From positions 16,359 through 80,358 of the forward strand of contig JANQQQ010000037.1 in assembly GCA_028284935.1 (NCBI GenBank): a stretch of DNA of 64,000 nucleotides, given 5' to 3'. Position 1 is the first letter of the stretch, and the number at the start of each line of letters is the position of its first letter. The notes under the pieces were generated by a model. That model worked only from the letters and a program-made list of their open reading frames with translations. It was not told the DNA's origin and made no database searches. The position numbers and the translations under genes were made by a program. This document shows positions 37,928 to 46,095 of the stretch, one piece after another. The DNA is from Croceivirga sp. Its GTDB lineage: Bacteria > Bacteroidota > Bacteroidia > Flavobacteriales > Flavobacteriaceae.

Positions 37928-38482
37928 ATGAAGCAATTGTTCCCAGTCTTACTGCTGTTCTGTGTGATTCTTCACTTTTCTTCCTGTGAAAAAGACGATA
38001 TCTGTGTTGAGGGAGATACACCACTTTTGGTCATAGGCTTTTTTAACATTGAGGATACCACCTTAGAAAAAAATGCAACGACCTTAAGAATTCGTGAACT
38101 TAATAGTGTAGCACCCATTGACGGAAGTCTGGAACGGGAAGAGAAAGAGATAAAAATGCACTTTGATAGATCAACCGTGGATTCCACGGGCATACCCTTG
38201 ATCATAGCAGAATCAGCATCTGCGTTCGAATTCATCTTAAATTCAGCGGATGAGGACAGTGGGGATGGGGAGAGCACTGTAGAAACAGGTAATATTGACA
38301 CATTGACTTTTAATTATATGGTGCGGGAAAACTTTGTTTCCAGAGCCTGCGGTTTCGTTGCAAATTTTGACGAATTATCGGCAGCATTAGTGTCCGATTC
38401 TGAAAATTGGATACAAGATATTGCCATAGTGGATACCACCATAGAAAATTCAACAGCCATTCATGTCAAAATATTTCATTAG
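37928..38482 (+). CDS. DUF6452 family lipoprotein
   Basis: A 184-residue lipoprotein with signal KQLFPVLLLFCVILHFSSC and the acidic start CEKDDICVEGDTPLLVIGF that I associate with DUF6452. The rest is beta-rich, ending in TAIHVKIFH. It begins six bases after the rlmD remnant and overlaps the DUF6048 gene by 20 bases. Function unknown. Confidence 0.8.
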   Translation: MKQLFPVLLLFCVILHFSSCEKDDICVEGDTPLLVIGFFNIEDTTLEKNATTLRIRELNSVAPIDGSLEREEKEIKMHFDRSTVDSTGIPLIIAESASAFEFILNSADEDSGDGESTVETGNIDTLTFNYMVRENFVSRACGFVANFDELSAALVSDSENWIQDIAIVDTTIENSTAIHVKIFH

Positions 38483-39227
38483 CCTTATTTTAATACTGAG
38501 CACGGTAATGGTACTGGCCCAAAACGAAGGGGGCCAAAAGGATACCATTACCCGAAAGTATTCCTATGGCCTACGGGTGGGTATAGATTTGAGTCGCCCT
38601 GTCTTATCCTTTTTAAAGGACAATTATACGGGACTGGAACTTGTTGGGGATTTTAGACTGACCGAACGATGGTGGTTGGCGGCCGAATTGGGAAATGAAG
38701 AGCGGCAGCAGGAGGAAATGACAGGGGCATTACCCTTGTACTCCTATACTGTTTCAGGGAGCTACTTGAAAGTAGGAGCCGACCATAATACCTACACCAA
38801 CTGGTTTGGCATGCGCAACCAGATACATATTGGTGGGCGGTATGCGTTTAGCAGCTTTAGCCAAACCTTGGAAAACTTTCGTTTTTTCGATAGCAATCGT
38901 TTTTTTAGTCCTGATGAATTTGTCTTAGGCAGCGATGAAGCACAGGAATTCAGTGGCCTAAATGCCTCTTGGTTGGAGTTTGTGGTGGGCATGAAGGCAG
39001 AAATCTTTAAGAATATGTATGTGGGCATCAGTGCCCGGTTGGCCCATTTGGTGACCAATACCGAAGATGATAATTTTAGAAACCTTTGGATACCCGGTTT
39101 CAATAGGGTTACCGAAGGCGCCAAATGGGGTGTGGGCTATAATTATACCTTGTCCTACTTTTTACCCTTGTACAAAAAAGTAAAGAAGAAGAAGAAGAAG
39201 GAGCAAGAAGTGGAAACCTTAGAGTGA
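38463..39227 (+). CDS. DUF6048 family predicted outer-membrane beta-barrel
   Basis: A 254-residue exported protein (signal SKYFISLILILSTVMVLAQ) with alternating strands typical of a small outer-membrane barrel: YSYGLRVGIDLSRPVLSFL, NYTGLELVGDFRLTERWWLA, NTYTNWFGMRNQIHIGGRYA and KWGVGYNYTLSYFLPLYKKV. It matches the DUF6048 pattern as I remember it and is coupled to DUF6452 by overlap. The tail is a lysine/glutamate run. Function unknown. Confidence 0.8.
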   Translation: MSKYFISLILILSTVMVLAQNEGGQKDTITRKYSYGLRVGIDLSRPVLSFLKDNYTGLELVGDFRLTERWWLAAELGNEERQQEEMTGALPLYSYTVSGSYLKVGADHNTYTNWFGMRNQIHIGGRYAFSSFSQTLENFRFFDSNRFFSPDEFVLGSDEAQEFSGLNASWLEFVVGMKAEIFKNMYVGISARLAHLVTNTEDDNFRNLWIPGFNRVTEGAKWGVGYNYTLSYFLPLYKKVKKKKKKEQEVETLE

Positions 39228-39506
39228 TGCTAGGAAACTTTGGATTTTTTTTATGCCGAAGACTTCGCATAACCATTTAGCAAGCTGAAACAAACCTTTA
39301 TCCTCAAGGGCCATAATTCATAACTATCCTCCTACCCCTAGTAATTTTGATTAAATTTAATATCAAACGAATAAGCCTTGGTGATTAATTGAACAGTGCC
39401 TTCCTCCGCACTTCGCAAGGCTCGGGGACGTTGGAGGCAATATCGACCCGCCGGTCGGCGGGCAGGAATCATAGCCGATACAGCTGGATGCACTAAAACA
39501 ACTTCA
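39228..39506. other. Gene-free entry to the cassette region
   Basis: 279 bases without a gene. A small palindrome lies near 39252 (ATGCCGAAG/CTTCGCAT), and a perfect REP-like palindrome CCCGCCG-GT-CGGCGGG lies at 39447-39462. The G+C of 39395-39480 is visibly higher than on either side. The stretch marks the border between the core genes and the cassette-like array. Confidence 0.5.
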
Positions 39507-39959
39507 ATGAAGAACTTTTATATAATCACTTTTTCAGTTTTGCTCCTAACCTTACTAAGTTGTAATAAGAACTTTGACGTGACGACGGAAATTCTTAGGG
39601 AAACAGAAAAATCTAGATTGAATTCTCTTGTTGAGGCGGATATGAAAACAGCCAGAGCCATTCATGCCGATGATTTCCAGCTAATCACCCCAAGTGGACG
39701 TACTTTTACCAAAGAACAGTATTTAGAAGGGATTTCGTCGGGTAATTTAGACTATAAAATCTTTAGACCAGAGTCGGAAATTAAAGTTAAAATCCATAAT
39801 AAATCTGCGGTTATTAGATACATATCTACTATCGAAATAACTGTAGGTGACAATTACTATCCACCAGAAAAATTTTGGCATACAGATACCTATGAATTTA
39901 GAGATGGGCGATGGCAAGCTGTTTGGTCTCAAGCAACCACAATAATTGATGATAAATAA
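39507..39959 (+). CDS. SnoaL/NTF2-like (DUF4440) lipoprotein
   Basis: A 150-residue lipoprotein (signal KNFYIITFSVLLLTLLSC) with an NTF2-like cone fold: LNSLVEADMKTARAIHADDF, then LITPSGRTFTKEQYLEGISS, then AVIRYISTIEI and RDGRWQAVWSQATTI. DUF4440 proteins are small ligand-binding or enzyme-like domains; no substrate is evident. Its last ten bases contain the ATG of the frameshifted SUMF1 gene, so these two genes form one unit of the array. Start by the lipoprotein signal; an upstream in-frame extension is arginine-rich and unlikely. Confidence 0.75.
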   Translation: MKNFYIITFSVLLLTLLSCNKNFDVTTEILRETEKSRLNSLVEADMKTARAIHADDFQLITPSGRTFTKEQYLEGISSGNLDYKIFRPESEIKVKIHNKSAVIRYISTIEITVGDNYYPPEKFWHTDTYEFRDGRWQAVWSQATTIIDDK

Positions 39960-40667
39960 TAAAATAGATCAACAAGCAATTGACAAATTGCTGGTAACCA
40001 TTCCGACAGGCACGGTGGATATGCGGGACGACAGAACAAAAAAAAGTGGTCGATTGACATACATTCCTTTGAACTTTTTAAATTCCCGATAACGCAAGAA
40101 TTATATATAGCAATAGCCGATAACAATCCCTCGACATTTAAGGGTAACAGATTACTAGTTGAAACCGTTTCCTGGATTGATGCCGTAAATTTTTGTAATA
40201 AGCTATCCGAATCCTTGGAGAAAGACAAGTGCTATGTCATTGACTTAGCAACTGAAAAAGTCATCTTAAATTCAAAGGCAAATGGGTTTCGATTGCCAAC
40301 GGAAGCTGAATGGCAACATGCTTGTCAAGCGGGAACTAAAGACATTCGGCACGGAGAATTGAATGACGTTGCTTGGTTTAAAGACAACTCAAATAATCGA
40401 ACCCAAGAAGTTGGACAAAAAATACCAAACCAATGGGGGCTCTACGATATGTTGGGAAATGTTTGGGAATGGTGCTCTGACATTTATGACGAAACTGTTT
40501 ACGGAACATATCGTGTTTTCCGAGGTGGTGGCTGGTGCGACCACGAAAGAAGCGTTATGGCGACAACTCGAAGAAGAAGTCATCCTTTTTCGTTCAAAAT
40601 AGATGACTTGGGATTTAGAATAGCAACTAACTCGAATACTAAAAACAACAGCAAACAAAACCTATAG
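39950..40667 (+). pseudogene. SUMF1/formylglycine-generating-enzyme-like gene with a frameshift in an A8 run
   Basis: The ATG at 39950 opens a frame reading KIDQQAIDKLLVTIPTGTVD then DDRTKK. At the eight-A run 40038-40045 the coding sense jumps to the next frame, which continues WSIDIHSFELFKFPITQELY, TFKGNRLLVETVSWIDAVNF, GFRLPTEAEWQHACQAG, LYDMLGNVWEWCSDIYDE, VFRGGGWCDHE and GFRIATN. Together these make a complete SUMF1/EgtB/PvdO-type domain, so one A seems to be missing. It may be a true pseudogene, a slippage site or an assembly error. Without the repair, only a protein starting near 40215 could be made, lacking the N-terminal third. Confidence 0.75.
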
Positions 40668-40738
40668 GCAACAATACCCTGCGGAACACTACCTCCCATA
40701 GCCAGGTCGTTAGCTACAATTAAAACCAAAAAATCTAA
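40668..40738. repeat. Cassette spacer between the SUMF1-like and HAD genes
   Basis: 71 bases; the start-proximal end reads CGTTAGCTACAATT, a weak partner (in inverted sense) of ATAGGCAATA after the HAD gene. Same type of element as the stronger arms at 41547, 42373 and 42975. Confidence 0.45.
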
Positions 40739-41389
40739 ATGAAAATAAAAGGAGTAGTATTTGATTTCAACGGAACCCTCTTTTTTGATACTCATTTACA
40801 CAATCAAGCGTGGGATACTTTTTTAAAAAAACATGCTTTGAGACTTGACAATGAGGAAAAAAATCAAAAAATCCATGGAAAAAATAATGAAGAAATTTTG
40901 AGAAATGTATTCTCCGATCATCTTTCCATAGAAGAAATAAAAAAACTAAGTATTGAAAAAGAAGATATTTATCAAAGCCTTTGTTTAGAAAACGAAATGG
41001 TATTGGCGCCAGGCGCGGAAGAATTTATAAATTTCCTAGGTTTAAGGAATATTCCTTTTACAATAGCAACGGCTTCTGACCTGTATAATTTAGAATTCTA
41101 CTTTAAATATTTGGATTTAGGAAGATATTTTGAGCTATCAAAAATAGTTTACAGTAACGGTAAAATTAAAAGTAAACCAAATCCTGAAATCTTTTTAAAG
41201 GCAATGGAAATACTCCAGATAGAGCCAAGGGAAACTCTGATTTTTGAGGATTCAACTTCTGGGATAAAGGCTGCAAAAAATTCAAATGCAGGAAAAATTA
41301 TCATTGTAAAATCAACGGATGAGGAATATGAAGAATGGAATTATGATATCATCAAATCCTTTGAAGAAGTTAATACGTCACTATTTTAA
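40739..41389 (+). CDS. HAD-superfamily phosphatase/phosphomutase
   Basis: A 216-residue HAD hydrolase: nucleophile motif VVFDFNGTLFFDTHLHNQAW, where the usual second aspartate (DxD) is replaced by asparagine (DFNGT), motif II IATASDLYN, motif III SKPNPEIFLKAMEI and motif IV IFEDSTSGIKAAK. The cap domain is of the PgmB type. The D-to-N change in motif I removes the usual general acid/base, though DxN variants exist among HAD phosphatases. AT-rich compared with pgmB at 24401. Substrate unknown. Confidence 0.8.
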   Translation: MKIKGVVFDFNGTLFFDTHLHNQAWDTFLKKHALRLDNEEKNQKIHGKNNEEILRNVFSDHLSIEEIKKLSIEKEDIYQSLCLENEMVLAPGAEEFINFLGLRNIPFTIATASDLYNLEFYFKYLDLGRYFELSKIVYSNGKIKSKPNPEIFLKAMEILQIEPRETLIFEDSTSGIKAAKNSNAGKIIIVKSTDEEYEEWNYDIIKSFEEVNTSLF

Positions 41390-41568
41390 AATAAGCATAG
41401 GCAATAGTGCTGCACCGCAATTATGGTGGATTCCAATATGTTTCCACTGCGCCCAGCATGGGCCAGAATCCACTCGGAATTGCTAATTTCAATGCCTAAC
41501 CGAAAATTAACGCATATTAACCCCGAACTTACGGGTTATACGAGATTGTTGTACACCATTAAAATCCT
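41390..41568. repeat. Cassette spacer with nested inverted repeats and the left bracket of the next gene
   Basis: Contains GTGGATTC (41426-41433) / GAATCCAC (41466-41473) enclosing GCCC-AGCAT-GGGC. Its right end, TGTTGTACACCATTAA (41547-41562), is the inverted partner (14 of 16 bases) of TTAACGGTGCACAACA at 42245-42260, at the other end of the following gene. Confidence 0.65.
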
Positions 41569-42270
41569 ATGGAAATAGTCCTTTATCTTTTTGTAGCCCT
41601 TTTTTTCCTGCTGCTTATTGGCCTTGCCTATACTTTAGTAAAAGATTTCAAGGAAATAATACTTGGATTGGTTAATATGTGCCAACCACAACTTTTCCGA
41701 CCAATTACTTGGGTTATAAGTCCGATTTGGTTTATTGGTTACGGGCTGGAAAAAGCTTTTGGTTGGAATATTATAGATAAGTACAACGATAGCGATGGAC
41801 TTGAAAAATATCCTTCAACGGGAAATTTGAAACTTAATTTTTCAAGTGGGGAAAAAATAATCATTTCCAAAACATCCAAAAGAAAAGCGGAATCTTTGAT
41901 TAAGGAATTTTTGGAATTCTGCGATGGCGATTTAAAATTTGAAAGTTTCAAAATAAAAAGTGGTCAAAATGTAAAAATTGATTGTCCGAATCACATCACA
42001 TTTTACGATTTCAGCATACTTACCCAACACTTTTGTAACAAAGTCACGAAGAGCTGGGGAATCTATAAATCAAGTTGGCTGACTTACTACTCTTACTCAA
42101 ATAAAAAGACTTTCCACAATATTGTTGGACAGACAACCGATGGACAGAAATTCTCAATTTATACTCTTGACGACCTGTACAAAGACCAAAATTTAAAATT
42201 GAATCAGGAGCTGAAGGTAAAGGCATTTGATTGGAAACTAATAATTAACGGTGCACAACACGACGCATAA
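41569..42270 (+). CDS. Hypothetical membrane-anchored protein
   Basis: 233 residues. One strong N-terminal membrane helix (YLFVALFFLLLIGLAYTLV) and perhaps a second hydrophobic stretch (ITWVISPIWFIGYGL), then a soluble domain with no family I recognise (LEKYPSTGNLKLNFSSGEKI, HITFYDFSILTQHFC, WLTYYSYSNKKTFHNIVGQT). The last codons (LIINGAQHDA) are made of the right cassette repeat itself, so the reading frame runs into the spacer element. AT-rich. Function unknown. Confidence 0.65.
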   Translation: MEIVLYLFVALFFLLLIGLAYTLVKDFKEIILGLVNMCQPQLFRPITWVISPIWFIGYGLEKAFGWNIIDKYNDSDGLEKYPSTGNLKLNFSSGEKIIISKTSKRKAESLIKEFLEFCDGDLKFESFKIKSGQNVKIDCPNHITFYDFSILTQHFCNKVTKSWGIYKSSWLTYYSYSNKKTFHNIVGQTTDGQKFSIYTLDDLYKDQNLKLNQELKVKAFDWKLIINGAQHDA

Positions 42271-42410
42271 TTAATTGCGGCCGGAAATTCAACAAGTGAA
42301 TTACCTGCAATCAATTAACTTTACTACCACCTGGAAAATCCCAAAGGATTTTCCATGCCAAAATGATATCTGACACCGTTGTAACCAATTATAAAAAATT
42401 GCTTTGCAAG
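42271..42410. repeat. Cassette spacer and left bracket of the lipocalin-like gene
   Basis: Contains a GGAAAATCC / GGATTTTCC inverted repeat and ends with ACACCGTTGT (42373-42382), whose exact reverse complement ACAACGGTGT lies at 42826-42835 just after the stop of the following gene. Confidence 0.65.
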
Positions 42411-42438
42411 ATGAATCTGTCAAAAGTACTATTGATTA

Positions 42439-42819
42439 TTGATTATACTATTCCTTGGTTACGGAACTGCCAACACGAATCAGAGCAAATGTGAAGAATT
42501 GCTGTGCGGAAAATGGACAATCATAAGTAGTACGTTCAATGATAGAGGCTCACCAGTACCTAAAAACATCTCCTTGGAATTTCGTGCCGACCATAGAGTC
42601 GAAGGTATGCTGCCAAATTATGGAGAAAATGAAGAGGACATCAGTGGACTTGGAACCTGGACTAAAAGTAATGGATTCGTAAAAGTAGAGTGGGATGATG
42701 AAGAATTGTGGGGACAACCACAGCATGGGAAAATATTGAAATTGACCAAATCAAAACTGCATTGGGAACTTGAAATGGTTGGCGGAATTCAAGAAGAAGT
42801 GTACAAAAGAAAAAAATAA
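42439..42819 (+). CDS. Small lipocalin-like protein, signal peptide possibly frameshifted
   Basis: 126 residues from the TTG at 42439. The domain LCGKWTIISSTFNDRGSPVP, then ISLEFRADHRVEGMLPNYG, then GLGTWTKSNGFVKVEW and LHWELEMVGG has the G-x-W start and strand pattern of the small lipocalin-like family. A natural start, ATG at 42411 (NLSKVLLII), lies one frame off: dropping one G near 42440 would join it to IILFLGYGTANTN and give a normal signal peptide. Either the TTG is used or the gene is damaged at its start. Confidence 0.6.
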   Translation: MIILFLGYGTANTNQSKCEELLCGKWTIISSTFNDRGSPVPKNISLEFRADHRVEGMLPNYGENEEDISGLGTWTKSNGFVKVEWDDEELWGQPQHGKILKLTKSKLHWELEMVGGIQEEVYKRKK

Positions 42820-43003
42820 CTGTCAACAACGGTGTATAGCTCATTGGGGTCGGATTTTCCGTGCTTCGACGAGCTCAGCGCAGGCTCGGAAATTTCGTCC
42901 TGATTGGCTATCTTGAAAATGCGGACGGAAAGGCCCGTCGGACAATTTCTGTAACGAGACTCTACACGAGACCATTGTGCAACATTTCGAAAAACATCTA
43001 AGG
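42820..43003. repeat. Cassette spacer between the lipocalin-like and dioxygenase-like genes
   Basis: Begins with ACAACGGTGT (42826-42835), the right arm of the previous gene, holds a hairpin ATTTTCCG / CGGAAATT with a GC-rich core, and ends with TTGTGCAAC (42975-42983), the left arm of the next gene, whose exact partner GTTGCACAA lies at 43642-43650. Confidence 0.65.
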
Positions 43004-43636
43004 ATGAAGAACTATTTAGGAATAATACTATTGACTCTTATTTGTATTTCGTGCAAAGGCCAGTCTGAATCCAACATCGAAAAAAATGTTGGCGGACCTT
43101 GTCAGGATTGCGAAGCCCTACTAGACTTTAAGTTGCTGAATATCAAACCAAAAGCAATTGACACTTTACCAGGTTTTAGAAGTAACGAACCTAAACTTAA
43201 AATAACAGGAACCGTATTTGAAAACGACGGAAAAACACCCGCAGAAAATATCTTATTATACATATACCACACAGGCAGAAATGGAATATATCAGCCAAGT
43301 GAAAAACCTATTGGTTGGGAAAAAACTCACGGACAATACCGTGGATGGTTAAAAACAGGAAAAGATGGAAAATTTACTTTTTACACTTTCAGACCTGCCC
43401 CATATCCGAAAGTTCAAGAACCTGAACATATACATATTTATATAAAAGAGCCTAATACTATCCCCTATTATATCGACAGCTATTTTTTTGAAAGTGACCC
43501 AAAGCTAACGACAGAAAAAAAGCAATCGCAAAAAAACAGAGGCGGTTCTGGAATCGTAAAGTTGGAAATGGAAAATGGAATTTGGACCGCCAATAGAAAT
43601 GTAATTTTAGGATTTAATATTCCAAATTATGAATAA
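43004..43636 (+). CDS. Intradiol-dioxygenase-fold lipoprotein
   Basis: A 210-residue lipoprotein (signal KNYLGIILLTLICISC). The intradiol ring-cleavage core is visible: ITGTVFENDGKTPAENILLY, then IYHTGRNGIYQ, YRGWLKTGKDGKFTFYTFRP and the ligand pair in EPEHIHIYIKEP (HxH). The tyrosine and histidine positions expected for non-haem Fe(III) are therefore plausible, so an oxygenase is possible, although several secreted members have no known substrate. The ATG at 43004 is chosen for the signal; an earlier in-frame start would lie inside the repeat element. Confidence 0.75.
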   Translation: MKNYLGIILLTLICISCKGQSESNIEKNVGGPCQDCEALLDFKLLNIKPKAIDTLPGFRSNEPKLKITGTVFENDGKTPAENILLYIYHTGRNGIYQPSEKPIGWEKTHGQYRGWLKTGKDGKFTFYTFRPAPYPKVQEPEHIHIYIKEPNTIPYYIDSYFFESDPKLTTEKKQSQKNRGGSGIVKLEMENGIWTANRNVILGFNIPNYE

Positions 43637-43749
43637 AAAACGTTGCACAACAAAGGCTATAATTTACCTGCCTACCCGCAGGCAGGTTGCGGCATTCTTG
43701 CTAACTTTAGTCATGTTGAAGACAAGTCCAGACCTATAAGCAATTTACC
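43637..43749. repeat. Cassette spacer with a REP-like palindrome
   Basis: GTTGCACAA (43642-43650), then a perfect eight-base stem ACCTGCCT / AGGCAGGT with a six-base loop at 43666-43687. GGCTATAATT beside it recurs after the SUMF1 lipoprotein gene at about 45477. Confidence 0.6.
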
Positions 43750-44562
43750 ATGAAATACTTTTCAATTTTATTGATATCTCTACTCTCGGGCATAAATCTT
43801 CTTGCACAGGAAGGAAGGTTCGCCGATGTTAATGGTATAAAAATGTACTACGAAACCTATGGACAAGGTGACCCCCTATTTCTTTTACACTATTGGACAA
43901 GTACCTCTCAAATGTGGGAGGAACATGTTGAACTTCTCAAATCTAAATATAGGATTTATGTACCAGACTTGAGAGGACATGGAAAATCAGAATCGGATTT
44001 AAGTGAATTTACCATGCAAGAATCCGCCAAAGATTTAATAGCTCTTATGAATCATCTCAATATCAAAAAAACAAAGGCCATAGGGATCAGTTACGGAGGT
44101 TTTACGCTTCTTCATGCTGCAATTATGGAACCTGAACGAATTGAATCGATGGTACTTGTCGCAACAGCACCATATCTGAGTTCGGAAGCACGAAATTACA
44201 TAGCGGGATTCGATTGGGAAACTGCCAATCCATCATTCGTTGAAAGATTGGTTGCCCAACACGGAAATAACGAACAACGTGCTGAGCAAATTTTTCGAAC
44301 ATTCACTTCATTTAAAGATGATTACGATATGATTAATTTTACCCCACCTCTACTTTCAACAATTCAAGCCCAAACCCTAATTGTCATGGGAGAGAACGAC
44401 TACCTAGGTTTAGACCTGGCAGTAGATATGTCCAAAAGCATTGAAAACAGTCATTTATGGATTGTTCCGAATACCGGTCATACTGGACCCGTATCTGGTA
44501 AAAACCAAGCTGAGTTTATTCGAATTTCCAGTGAGTTTCTCAGTGAAGAATGGAACAAATGA
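43750..44562 (+). CDS. Exported alpha/beta hydrolase
   Basis: A 270-residue hydrolase with signal KYFSILLISLLSGINLLAQ. The fold is classical: NGIKMYYETYGQGDPLFLLH, YVPDLRGHGKSE, nucleophile elbow GISYGGFTL, acid in MGENDYLGLD and histidine in PNTGHTGP. Related to haloperoxidase/lactonase-type members. The oxyanion region LLHYWTSTSQMW replaces the usual HG. Substrate unknown. It stands alone in the array. Confidence 0.82.
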   Translation: MKYFSILLISLLSGINLLAQEGRFADVNGIKMYYETYGQGDPLFLLHYWTSTSQMWEEHVELLKSKYRIYVPDLRGHGKSESDLSEFTMQESAKDLIALMNHLNIKKTKAIGISYGGFTLLHAAIMEPERIESMVLVATAPYLSSEARNYIAGFDWETANPSFVERLVAQHGNNEQRAEQIFRTFTSFKDDYDMINFTPPLLSTIQAQTLIVMGENDYLGLDLAVDMSKSIENSHLWIVPNTGHTGPVSGKNQAEFIRISSEFLSEEWNK

Positions 44563-44642
44563 GTTTTGCAGAACAAGTCACACAATACATCCACAAGGAA
44601 ATAATAGCCGAACCTTTGGCGGTAATTCATACAATCCTATTC

Positions 44643-45461
44643 ATGATTAAAAAACTTACTTTTAGCGTTATCGGAATTCTTGTTTTTATCTCTTGCAACC
44701 AAAATCAAGAAAAGGTAAAAATCGACTGGGTTTTTGTGAAAGGCGGAACATTTGAGCAGGGCAAAAATCAAATAATTATTAGTCCAAAGGGAGATACCAT
44801 TCTGGGGTTTACAAGCCCAAATCGAATAGTTGAACTTAGTGACTTCTACATAAGTAAATATGAAATCACTGTTGAAGAGTTTAAAGAATTTTGCGAGAAT
44901 ACTGGAAGAAAAATGCCTGAACCACCCATTAAAAACGCCTATGGGAAAAAAATCTTTTATACTTGGGAAAATCATAAACCAATGCTAGCAACTTGGGACG
45001 AAGCAAATGAATTTGCCAAATGGATTGGCGGAAGGTTACCAACAGAAGCTGAATGGGAATACGCAGCCAAAGGTGGACAAAAGAGTAAGGGATTTCAATA
45101 TAGCGGAAGTAATAATCCACTTAAAATTGGTTGGGTTGGAGAAAATTCCGATAGTACTTTTCATACCATAGGTCTTTTAAAACCAAACGAACTCGATATT
45201 CACGATATGACAGGAAATGTAAGCGAATGGGTTTCTGATTGGTACAATCCTGAAAAAGACAGTTTAGTGAGTAAAATAAATCCGAAAGGACCGCCAGATG
45301 GCGAAGATAAAATTTCAAAAGGAGTGAGCTGGTTTTACAATACTATTGACGAAAATGGGCAACCTTTAAAATATGGTATTCATATGCCTGAAGTAAGATA
45401 TCAATCACCAAAAGAAACTCGAAATGACGGATTAGGATTTAGAATAGCAAAAGATAAATAA
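44643..45461 (+). CDS. SUMF1/formylglycine-generating-enzyme-like lipoprotein
   Basis: A 272-residue lipoprotein (signal KKLTFSVIGILVFISC) with a SUMF1 domain: WVFVKGGTFEQG, FYISKYEITVEEFKEFC, GRLPTEAEWEYAAKGG, DMTGNVSEWVSDWYNPE and GLGFRIAKD. In Flavobacteriia, related lipoproteins (GldJ/GldK) serve gliding, but this short stand-alone form is not clearly one of them. The active-site cysteines of true FGE are not evident. The ATG at 44643 is set by the signal peptide; the 80 bases before it are spacer. Confidence 0.78.
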   Translation: MIKKLTFSVIGILVFISCNQNQEKVKIDWVFVKGGTFEQGKNQIIISPKGDTILGFTSPNRIVELSDFYISKYEITVEEFKEFCENTGRKMPEPPIKNAYGKKIFYTWENHKPMLATWDEANEFAKWIGGRLPTEAEWEYAAKGGQKSKGFQYSGSNNPLKIGWVGENSDSTFHTIGLLKPNELDIHDMTGNVSEWVSDWYNPEKDSLVSKINPKGPPDGEDKISKGVSWFYNTIDENGQPLKYGIHMPEVRYQSPKETRNDGLGFRIAKDK

Positions 45462-45546
45462 AACCAACGCCAACCATGGCTATAATTCATCCCGACAACG
45501 ACCATCGGACGTAATCCTACCCGAGACCGTTATGAGCAATTGTAAT
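45462..45546. repeat. Cassette spacer and left bracket of the 2OG oxygenase gene
   Basis: Starts with AACGCCAACCATGGCTATAATT. Ends with TCCTACCCGAGACCGTT (45515-45531), whose inverted partner AACGGTTTAGAACTAGGA lies at 46098-46115 right after the stop of the next gene (the TCCTA and ACCGTT blocks both match, the spacing differs by one). Confidence 0.6.
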
Positions 45547-46095
45547 ATGGATTTAATCAAGCACACGGAACACATATTGGAAATTCAAAATTTCTGGACT
45601 TTTGAGAAGTGTGATGAATACATTTCCAAAAGTGAGAGTATTGGATATGAACCGGCAATGGTTCAGAACGAAAATGGAGAAGAGTTAGTAAAACACATTA
45701 GGAACAATCAGCGGATACTTTTTACGGACTTTGAACTAGCTGAAAATATCTGGAGGGACATCAAAGAATTTGTACGTCCAAAACTTGGGAAAACCAAAGT
45801 GATTGGCCTAAACGAGATGTTCAGGTTTTACAAATATGAGCCAAATCAGGAATTCAAGAAACATAGGGACCAAAGCTACATTAGGAATGAATTTGAATCT
45901 AGCTATTACACCCTACTGATTTATCTTAACGACAATTTTGTGGGCGGAGAAACGACTTTTGGAAACTTAAAAATAAAACCTAAAAAAGGGGGGTGTTTGA
46001 TATTCTTTCATGATTTGGAACACGAGGCGACGAAATTGGAATTGGGCGAAAAATATATTTTGCGAACTGACATTATGTATAGGTTTGAGGAATAA
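45547..46095 (+). CDS. 2-oxoglutarate/Fe(II)-dependent oxygenase (prolyl-4-hydroxylase-like)
   Basis: 182 residues with the complete facial triad and co-substrate arginine: FKKHRDQSY (HxD), then ETTFGNLKIKPKKGGCLIFF, HDLEHEAT (distal His) and YILRTDIMY (Arg). The N-terminal IQNFWTFEKCDEYIS matches the P4H-type fold. The ATG at 45547 is chosen because the one at 45532 falls inside the left repeat. Substrate unknown; protein prolines or small molecules are both possible. Confidence 0.82.
   Translation: MDLIKHTEHILEIQNFWTFEKCDEYISKSESIGYEPAMVQNENGEELVKHIRNNQRILFTDFELAENIWRDIKEFVRPKLGKTKVIGLNEMFRFYKYEPNQEFKKHRDQSYIRNEFESSYYTLLIYLNDNFVGGETTFGNLKIKPKKGGCLIFFHDLEHEATKLELGEKYILRTDIMYRFEE

Noticed and set aside
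40739..41389. Second beta-phosphoglucomutase
   Set aside because: The second aspartate of DxD is asparagine and the R-G-x-S-R cap motif of PgmB is missing.
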